64,000 nt of DNA from Rariglobus hedericola. GTDB lineage: Bacteria > Verrucomicrobiota > Verrucomicrobiia > Opitutales > Opitutaceae. Of the stretch, positions 58,136 through 64,000 are shown in pieces; within the stretch, counting starts at the first letter, position 1, and the number at the start of each line of letters is the position of its first letter. Under the pieces are notes generated by a model. That model saw only the letters and a program-made list of their open reading frames with translations, had not been told where the DNA came from and searched no databases. Made by a program: the position numbers and the translations under genes. Location of the stretch: positions 1,860,001 through 1,924,000 of the forward strand of contig NZ_VMBG01000001.1 of the NCBI RefSeq assembly GCF_007559335.1, written 5' to 3'.

Positions 58136-60685
58136 ATGAATACCCCTCCCCCCCGTCTACTCCGCCTTCAGTCCGTCTTCCGCCCTCTGTCCTCCGTCCT
58201 CTGTCTTCTGCTGGCTTCCGTGCTCCACGCCCAACCCACCCCGCCGATTCCCGGCACGTGGACACTTACTTTCCAAGACGAGTTCGACGGCACCGCCCTC
58301 GACGGTTCCAAGTGGAAACTTGGCCAGGGTGACGCCGGCATCGAGGGCCCCGGCGGCAACAACCCCGCCAACACCACCGTCGGCGGCGGAAAACTCACTC
58401 TTCGCGCGTCCACCGATCCGGTCGTTTTCGCCGGCACCAATTTCGCCTACTCCACCGGCGAGATCTCCAGTTACATGCGCTTCAAGCAGACCGGCGGCTA
58501 TCTCGAGGCCCGCATGCGTTGGGATCAGGCCACCGGCCTCTGGCCCGCGTTTTGGGTCATGCCCGAACGCGATGGCTACGGCACCAAGGAGTGGTTCAGC
58601 CGCGCCTTCCTCAAATTCAACCTCGCCGGCTCCGGCGTCTCGTCGATCACCAGCGCAAAGCTGCGCATCAAGACCATCGTTGTCGGCAACAGCTCGTCCA
58701 ACCCCAACAACCTCCAGACTCTCGCCGTCACCGACGATTCTTGGACCGAGACCGGCATCAACTGGAACAACCAGCCCGCGCTCAACCCGCTCCACCTCGA
58801 CCACAAGTGGGGCTTCAATTCCGCCGCCGGCGACATCGTAGAGATCGACGTCACCGCCTGGGCGCAGGCCCAGCTCGCCGGCGACGGCGTCATGTCCGTC
58901 GCCCTCTCCGACGAATTCCGCCGCGCCCGCGCCATGCGTTTCCACAGTCGCAACGCCGTCAACGCCGCCGACCGCCCCGTCCTCGTCATCAACGGCTCCG
59001 TAAATGTCGCCCCCGCCGCCGACGCCGCCGTCAAATGGGGTTCGTATTCGTCCACCAACTACGGCAGCAATGCCGAGCTCGAAGTCCGCACCGACTACGC
59101 CCAGTCCCCCAACAACAGCACCACTGCCGACGGCGGCATGGAGCTCGACATCATGGAAGCGCTCGGTGTCTGGGGTAAAAACGTCGCCTCCCACGCGATC
59201 CACTGGGACGGCTATGGCGCCAGCCAGCAGTCCCGCGGCTGGGGCCCCGTGCCCGCCCTCAACACCGACACCACCTACCGCACTTACGGCTGCTACTGGG
59301 TGCCCGGCGAACTCATCGAATTCTACGTCGATGGCGTAAAGACCGGCTCTTACACTGACTCCCGCGTGATGACCGTGCCCGGCTACCTCATCCTCTCGCT
59401 CCAGCTCGGCGGCTGGGATGCCAATAACGTCACCTCCGCCATCCACAACAAGACCGTCGATGTCGATTACGTGCGCGTCTGGTCCGGCACCAAGAGCACC
59501 CCGGCGATACCCTCCGCCACCTCCCGCGCCGCCAACGGTGCCATCTCCTTCGGCACCGACTACTCCGTCTATTCCGCGCAGCCCAACGCCACCGGCCAGG
59601 TCACCATCGCCGACGGCGGCGCCGCTGTCACCGTCCACAAGGACTCTTGGTGGAAATTCCCGCTCAATTACACCGTCACCCCCGACACCGTGATCGAGGT
59701 TACTGTCGAATCCGCCGCCCCTGGCGAGATCATCGCCTTCGGCCTTGAGAACAACGACAGCCATACCGACGCCAAACGCCTCTTCCACTTCGCCGGCTCG
59801 CAGGTCTGGACCGGTGCGTGGACCGACTTCAAAGACTACGTCTCCGCCTCCGGCCCCAAGACCTACCTCATCCCCGTCGGCCAGTTCTACACCGGCGCGA
59901 TGACCCACCTCGCCATCGCCAATGACAACGACGCCGGCAACAAGGCCGTCGCCGCCCGCTACTCCAACGTGCGTATCCACGAGGGACTACAATCCGTCAA
60001 CTTCACCTCCGTCGAGGGCTACGCCAACGGCACGTTGCACAACCAGCCCGCCTCCGCCCCCGCCTGGCAGCTCGTGTCGGGCTCCGGCAGCTTCAACATC
60101 AACCTCGCCTCCGGTCTCACCGTAAACACCGCCCAGACCACCGCTCAAAACGCCGTCTGGCAGACACCCGTCAGCTACACCGCCACGCCTTCGCGCACCA
60201 CCGTGATGGACTTCGGGTTCACCCAGTCGGCCGCCACCGGAGGCACCGCCACCATCGTCTCCCTCGGGCACTTCTACAACGCCACCTCAGCCACCACCAA
60301 CCTGCGCGCTTACTTCGGCCGGGCCTCCGGCACCGACGCCTACCGCATCGGTTTTTATCAAAACAACGGCTCACCCGCGACCAGCCTCACCGCCAACGTC
60401 GCTGGCTCCGCCCTCGGCCTCAACTCCACCGGCGGTGACAATGTCTCGGCTCCGCTCCAACTAAGCTTCACACTCAATCGCGGGGCCACTTTCTCCGACT
60501 GGACCGCGACGGTCACACTCAAAAACCTTACCTCGGGCTCGACGGTGGCGACGCTCAACGTCCCCGCATTCATCACTTCCGCCACGTTCTTCAGCGACAC
60601 TTCGCTCTACCCATCGATCTCCAGCGAATCCATCCAGAGCACCGCGCTCAGCCAGTTCGCCATCACCGGCTACACCTCGCCCTGA
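58136..60685 (+). CDS. Glycoside hydrolase family 16 with inserted permuted CBM96-like domain
   Basis: A secreted 849-aa enzyme. Signal peptide at about residues 1-33, its core encoded by a dispersed repeat. The GH16 domain starts with WTLTFQDEFDG (about 42) and reaches GLWPAFWVMPERDG (about 135-148). It is then interrupted by about 178 residues and resumes with the catalytic motif MELDIMEALG (Glu336, Glu341), HWDGYG and VDYVRVWSG (about 440). Residues about 460-620 and 620-849 are two further beta-rich modules, probably carbohydrate binding. No PEP-CTERM signal is present. The start at 58136 is the first ATG that begins a signal peptide; CCC precedes it. The GH39 gene follows after 12 nt. 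Confidence 0.85.
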   Translation: MNTPPPRLLRLQSVFRPLSSVLCLLLASVLHAQPTPPIPGTWTLTFQDEFDGTALDGSKWKLGQGDAGIEGPGGNNPANTTVGGGKLTLRASTDPVVFAGTNFAYSTGEISSYMRFKQTGGYLEARMRWDQATGLWPAFWVMPERDGYGTKEWFSRAFLKFNLAGSGVSSITSAKLRIKTIVVGNSSSNPNNLQTLAVTDDSWTETGINWNNQPALNPLHLDHKWGFNSAAGDIVEIDVTAWAQAQLAGDGVMSVALSDEFRRARAMRFHSRNAVNAADRPVLVINGSVNVAPAADAAVKWGSYSSTNYGSNAELEVRTDYAQSPNNSTTADGGMELDIMEALGVWGKNVASHAIHWDGYGASQQSRGWGPVPALNTDTTYRTYGCYWVPGELIEFYVDGVKTGSYTDSRVMTVPGYLILSLQLGGWDANNVTSAIHNKTVDVDYVRVWSGTKSTPAIPSATSRAANGAISFGTDYSVYSAQPNATGQVTIADGGAAVTVHKDSWWKFPLNYTVTPDTVIEVTVESAAPGEIIAFGLENNDSHTDAKRLFHFAGSQVWTGAWTDFKDYVSASGPKTYLIPVGQFYTGAMTHLAIANDNDAGNKAVAARYSNVRIHEGLQSVNFTSVEGYANGTLHNQPASAPAWQLVSGSGSFNINLASGLTVNTAQTTAQNAVWQTPVSYTATPSRTTVMDFGFTQSAATGGTATIVSLGHFYNATSATTNLRAYFGRASGTDAYRIGFYQNNGSPATSLTANVAGSALGLNSTGGDNVSAPLQLSFTLNRGATFSDWTATVTLKNLTSGSTVATLNVPAFITSATFFSDTSLYPSISSESIQSTALSQFAITGYTSP
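58155..58215 (+). repeat. Pyrimidine-rich dispersed repeat, copy 3, in the coding sequence of a signal peptide
   Basis: CCGTCTTCCGCCCTCTGTCC and following units match the repeats at 7282-7362 and 21757-21818. Here they are translated as residues about 7-27 of the GH16 protein, including its hydrophobic core. Confidence 0.6.
58583..59119 (+). other. Inserted, circularly permuted CBM96/DNRLRE-like domain within the GH16 catalytic domain
   Basis: Residues about 150-328. The order is SRAFLKFNLAG (155-165), DSWTETGINWNNQP (about 202-215), VEIDVTAWA (Asp238), RPVLVING (about 280), then ADAAVKWGSYSSTNYGS (Asp296) and ELEVRTD (about 313). In the family the DAxV and TNYGS block is N-terminal, so here it has moved to the C-terminal end. 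Confidence 0.7.
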
Positions 60686-60697
60686 TTTTCACGCACC

Positions 60698-62185
60698 ATG
60701 CCCGCCACCGTCATCGATCTCCAATCGTCCTCCCTTCCCCTCGACCGCTTCTTCCAGCGCGGCATCGGCTCCTGCCATGCCTACCTCACGTTGCGCGAGG
60801 ATTACCGCGAGCACGTGCGCCTCGCCCAGCGCGAGATCGGTTTCGGTGGCGTGCGTTTCCACGGCATTTTCAACGACTACGTCGGCGTCGTTCATCCCGG
60901 TGGTGAAGACCCCGATGGCGGCCCGCGTCTCAACTTCCAAAACGTCACCAAAATCTACGAGTTCTTCGTCGCCCAAGGCATGAAGCCCTTCGTCGAGCTC
61001 GGCTTCATGCCCGCCCGGCTCGCCAGCGGCACGCAGACAATTTTTGACTACCGCGCCAACGTCACACCGCCCAAGGACTACGCCCAATGGAGCCGCCTCG
61101 TCCGCCGCTTCACTCAACATCTCGTCAACCATTTCGGTATCGAAGAAGTCCTCACCTGGCACTTCGAAGTCTGGAACGAACCCGACTTGATCGGCGCCTT
61201 CTGGACCGGCACGCAGGGCGACTATTTTCAACTCTACGCCGAATCCGTCCGCGCCGTGAAGTCCGTTGACGCACGCCTGCGCGTCGGCGGTCCCGCCACC
61301 TCCAAAACCATGTGGGTGCCCGATCTCCTTGCTTACTGCAAAGAGCACAACCTGCCCCTCGATTTTATCTCCACGCATCACTACTGCGTGGACGCCGATC
61401 TCGTCCAAGGCGTGCCCGACGGGCCCATGCATTACCGCGGTGTCGGCGCGATGCGCCGCGACATCGAACGCGTGCGTTCCCAGATCGCCGCCTCGGCTTT
61501 CCCCAACGCAGAACTCCACTTCACCGAGTGGAACACCTGCCCCGCCCACGAAGATGTTTACGGCAAAGACTCCCTCTTCACCGCCGTGTTCGCTCTGCAA
61601 AATCTCAAAGACGTTTCCGGTCTCGTTGACTCCTACATGTGGTGGACCGTCAGCGACATTTTCGAGGAAACCGGCCTGAGCGCCCTGCCCTTCACCGGCA
61701 AATATGGACTCGTGAACATCCACGGCATCAAAAAGCCCGTCTTCCACGCCTACCGCTGGCTCGCCGGTATGCACGACACCGAACTCCCGCTCGATCACGC
61801 CTCCGCCCGCGCCACCGTTTCCTCCTCCGGCGATGTGCGTGTCCTCGCGTGGAATCTCCCCGAGGTCGAGGAAACCGATCTCGGCGGCGGCGACTGGCAC
61901 GTGAGCGGCGAACTCCGCCACGACACGTTCGCCCTGCGCGGTCTGCGCCCCGGACGTTATCGCATCCGCATTTATCAAGTCGATGCCACCCAGGGCGACG
62001 CCTTGGGAGCCTGGCGCTCCGCCGGTTCGCCCGCCTATCCCACGCCCGCGCAACTCGCCGCTCTCCAAGCCGGCGCCGAACCCGCCCTCCTCAGCGACGA
62101 AACCCTTGATCTCACCGGCGAGTTCAGCCTCTCGCTCGCCTTCGCCCCCTGCGCCTTCGCCTGCGCCGATCTGGAGCGCGTCTAA
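60698..62185 (+). CDS. Glycoside hydrolase family 39 (beta-xylosidase-like)
   Basis: A 495-aa retaining glycosidase. TIM-barrel motifs: FGGVRFHGIFNDYVGV, FVELGFMPA, acid/base Glu161 in FEVWNEPD, FISTHHY, and nucleophile Glu277 in HFTEWN. A C-terminal beta domain (about 385-495) follows, as in GH39 beta-xylosidases. There is no signal peptide, so it acts on imported oligosaccharides. It is 12 nt downstream of the GH16 gene and thus in the same operon: extracellular cutting by GH16, then intracellular trimming. Alpha-iduronidase-like activity is a less likely alternative. Confidence 0.88.
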   Translation: MPATVIDLQSSSLPLDRFFQRGIGSCHAYLTLREDYREHVRLAQREIGFGGVRFHGIFNDYVGVVHPGGEDPDGGPRLNFQNVTKIYEFFVAQGMKPFVELGFMPARLASGTQTIFDYRANVTPPKDYAQWSRLVRRFTQHLVNHFGIEEVLTWHFEVWNEPDLIGAFWTGTQGDYFQLYAESVRAVKSVDARLRVGGPATSKTMWVPDLLAYCKEHNLPLDFISTHHYCVDADLVQGVPDGPMHYRGVGAMRRDIERVRSQIAASAFPNAELHFTEWNTCPAHEDVYGKDSLFTAVFALQNLKDVSGLVDSYMWWTVSDIFEETGLSALPFTGKYGLVNIHGIKKPVFHAYRWLAGMHDTELPLDHASARATVSSSGDVRVLAWNLPEVEETDLGGGDWHVSGELRHDTFALRGLRPGRYRIRIYQVDATQGDALGAWRSAGSPAYPTPAQLAALQAGAEPALLSDETLDLTGEFSLSLAFAPCAFACADLERV

Positions 62186-62188
62186 ACC

Positions 62189-62926
62189 TTACCGTCCCGC
62201 CAGCAGCGCGTAGATCAACACCGCGCCCGCCACCGACACATTGAGCGACTCCACGCGGCCGCTGCCGGGAATCGTCACGAGTCGCGTGCATGCGCGCTCC
62301 ACATCGGCCGCGAGTCCGTGCTCCTCATTGCCGAGCACGACCGCCACCGGCTTGGCCGGTCCGGCCAGCAACACCGGCTTGCCGCCGCGCGCCGCCGCGC
62401 CCGCCACGTCGTAACCGGCCGCCGCGAGTTCGCGCATGAGTTTCGCCAGATCCGGCGTGCGCCACACCTCGACTTGCTCGAGTCCGCCTTCCGACACACG
62501 AAACGCCGCCTCGCCCGGCAGAGCCGCCTGCGGATGCGCCGGGATCACAATATTTTCGACGCCAAAAAACGCCGCCGTCCGCGCGATCGCCCCGAGGTTG
62601 TGCGCGTTGCCAATCCGGTCGAGCAACACGAGCGGAGTCCGCTTGGCCGCCCAATTCGCCACCGTGCGCGCATCCGGTGCGCGCAGCTTGGGAGCATCGA
62701 TCACCGCCACAATGCCGCCGTGGTGGATGCTGCCCGCAATTTTCTCCAACTCCGCCGCCGGAACGCAGCGATACACTTTTCGCCCCGCCGCGAGCGCCTT
62801 GCAGATCACGCCCACCTTGCGTCCCGTAGCCTCGTCGAAGAACAGCCGCTTGATCGACGCCGGGTCCTTCTCGAAACGCGACCGCACCGCCACCAGACCG
62901 CAAAGATTAAGCTCGGGAGATTTCAC
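62189..62926 (-). CDS. TrmH/SpoU-family RNA 2'-O-methyltransferase
   Basis: A SAM-dependent methyltransferase for tRNA or rRNA ribose, about 245 aa. An N-terminal substrate-binding domain (LCGLVAVRSRFEKDPASIK) precedes the knotted SPOUT domain with its three motifs: DRIGNAHNLGAIARTAAFFG, VVLGNEEHGL and IPGSGRVESLNVSVA. The frame is open to a GTG at 62992, but those 22 extra residues have no family match, so I take the GTG at 62926; the start is uncertain. The exact RNA target cannot be told. The gene converges on GH39 with a 3-bp gap. Confidence 0.85.
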   Translation of the reverse strand: MKSPELNLCGLVAVRSRFEKDPASIKRLFFDEATGRKVGVICKALAAGRKVYRCVPAAELEKIAGSIHHGGIVAVIDAPKLRAPDARTVANWAAKRTPLVLLDRIGNAHNLGAIARTAAFFGVENIVIPAHPQAALPGEAAFRVSEGGLEQVEVWRTPDLAKLMRELAAAGYDVAGAAARGGKPVLLAGPAKPVAVVLGNEEHGLAADVERACTRLVTIPGSGRVESLNVSVAGAVLIYALLAGR

Positions 62927-62979
62927 TGCCCGATGCTGACAAATAGGTTCGCCCGTTGTCGAGCGAACCTCCGGTTCAA

Positions 62980-63078
62980 TCACGGCACCCACTTCACGTC
63001 ATCGAAGAAAAACTGTCCGCTGCCGCGCTCCGAGCCAATCGCCGCGCGATCCAATTTATTGTAATTCAAGATCGTCGC
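62980..63078 (-). pseudogene. Possible C-terminal remnant of a secreted carbohydrate-binding protein
   Basis: One frame ends ERGSGQFFFDDVKWVP and stop, which resembles the last strands of LamG, CBM or lyase-type beta-sandwich domains (FYFDDV endings). About 32 residues look protein-like; upstream the frame continues without start or recognisable sequence. It could be the degraded end of a lost gene or chance. Confidence 0.3.
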
Positions 63079-63169
63079 CCCCGCTCGGCCCTTGCATTCA
63101 ACACAGGAGCCCTCTTTCAGTAGCCGCCGGGCTTCCGTCACCCCATCCTCAGGATCGTTCGCACCGCCC

Positions 63170-64000
63170 ATGCCCCGCCGCATCACTCTTCGAGACATCG
63201 CCATCAAAGCCGATGTTGATATTTCGACCGTCAGCCGCGCTCTGCACAACAGCGCCAGCGTCCACTTAGAGACTCGCGCTCAAATCCAAAAAATTGCGAC
63301 GGACCTCGGCTACCGACCCGATCCCGCCTTGTCGGCGCTGGCTGCTTATCGGAAGAGCCTGCAACCCTCCTCGTCCTATCAGTCCACACTCGCCTGGCTG
63401 GACAACTGGCCCCTGCGCGGCGCGATGCGGGAAATCCAGTCGTTCAACGAATATTTCCTCGGCGCAACCGAACGAGCCAACCGCTACGGCTACAAACTCG
63501 AGGAGTTTTTTCTGCGGGGAAAAGACATGACGCCCGCCCGCATGGGTTCCATTCTGCGCGCACGAAATATCCAAGGCATCATCGTTCCTCCGCAACAGCA
63601 CGACGGAGGGAAGCTGGACTTTGATTTCACTCATTTTTCAGCCGTCGCGCTCGGCTACAGCCTGCGACCCGCCCTGCTGCACGTGGTCACCAACCACCAG
63701 TTTCTCTCCATCACGCTGGTCGTAAAAAAACTTCGCGACCTCGGCTACCGTCGCATCGCGCTCTACCTCTACGCCGATTGGGATAAAAAGGTAAACGAGG
63801 GCTACAGCACCGGCTTTTTATCCGCGCAAAAAAACCTTCCCGCGAAGGACCGCATCCCCGCCTACCTCTATGAAGGCAGCGAGTCGGTCGCGGAAGAAAT
63901 CATCGCCGCCAAATTCCGGGACTGGTTCACCCGCGCCCGTCCGGAAGTCATCATCACCCAGGGCCTCTACCCCGAGATCGTCAACTGGCTCAAGCCTCTG
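63170..64000 (+). CDS. LacI-family transcriptional regulator, 3' end outside the window
   Basis: The first 277 residues of a LacI regulator; the frame is open to the last base. The helix-turn-helix is TLRDIAIKADVDISTVSRAL (about residues 6-25), followed by the hinge LGYRPDPALSAL. The effector domain starts with LAWLDNWP and has ERANRYGYKLEEFFLRGKD and MGSILRARNIQGIIVPP, the Opitutaceae-type pattern shared with the regulator at 10283. The ATG at 63170 is preceded by CCC and fits the usual distance to the helix-turn-helix. Targets probably lie downstream, out of view. Confidence 0.9.
   Translation, partial: MPRRITLRDIAIKADVDISTVSRALHNSASVHLETRAQIQKIATDLGYRPDPALSALAAYRKSLQPSSSYQSTLAWLDNWPLRGAMREIQSFNEYFLGATERANRYGYKLEEFFLRGKDMTPARMGSILRARNIQGIIVPPQQHDGGKLDFDFTHFSAVALGYSLRPALLHVVTNHQFLSITLVVKKLRDLGYRRIALYLYADWDKKVNEGYSTGFLSAQKNLPAKDRIPAYLYEGSESVAEEIIAAKFRDWFTRARPEVIITQGLYPEIVNWLKPL

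Overview
The window looks like chromosome from a GC-rich, polysaccharide-degrading member of Verrucomicrobiota, most likely Opitutaceae. This placement is inferred from gene content: a Verru_Chthon cassette protein A-like gene, three PEP-CTERM proteins, autotransporter-type beta-strand repeats, several LacI- and AraC-type regulators, FAD_oxidored-family enzymes, and many secreted glycoside hydrolases (GH2, GH16, GH39, GH74-like, GH5-like) and a polysaccharide lyase. I see no rRNA, tRNA, CRISPR array, prophage or classical IS transposase.

Layout. 1-9 kb is mostly housekeeping: a HAD phosphatase tail, a glycerophosphodiesterase-glpD pair, a DEDD exonuclease, a HisN-like phosphatase, a DUF2059 protein, two tandem SHD1 proteins, queF and RNase Y. 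9-19 kb holds a D-2-hydroxyacid dehydrogenase with a LacI regulator, a PEP-CTERM protein, a two-gene Verru_Chthon-like pseudopilin cassette and a secreted heparin-lyase-like polysaccharide lyase. 19-31 kb is a sugar catabolism region: AraC regulator, Gfo/Idh dehydrogenase, sugar isomerase, EamA transporter, a TPR protein coupled to an anchored solute-binding protein, a LacI regulator, an unknown protein and a GH2 beta-galactosidase. 31-34 kb is rodA-rng. 34-46 kb holds a Gfo/Idh enzyme, a sialate O-acetylesterase, a GH74-like propeller protein, a large PEP-CTERM beta-repeat protein and an unusual GntR/LacI-type regulator with an extra C-terminal beta-rich domain. 46-62 kb is a degradation locus: GH5-like enzyme, two AraC regulators, three FAD oxidoreductases, a PEP-CTERM protein, two GH16 enzymes and a GH39 enzyme. 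It ends with a TrmH-family methyltransferase and a LacI regulator cut by the window edge.

How it works together. Secreted hydrolases and the lyase would cut complex polysaccharides outside the cytoplasm; GH2 and GH39, isomerase, dehydrogenases and FAD enzymes would process the products. Regulators sit beside their presumed targets. A shared palindromic motif (GTTTACGnGTAAwCC) lies 57-114 nt upstream of four separate transcription units and suggests one LacI-type regulon spanning 9-23 kb.

Most notable: (1) a CBM96/DNRLRE-like domain appears inserted inside the catalytic domain of both a GH16 and a GH74-like protein, and in both the inserted domain reads in circularly permuted order with different cut points; (2) a GntR-LacI regulator is fused to a C-terminal beta-rich, possibly carbohydrate-binding domain and lies beside a perfect 18-bp palindrome; (3) miniature inverted-repeat elements occur between genes, one flanked by a 15-bp duplication that carries the start codons of both neighbouring genes; (4) a dispersed pyrimidine-rich repeat forms part of the signal peptide of a GH16 enzyme; (5) many starts lack a Shine-Dalgarno sequence and are preceded by CC.
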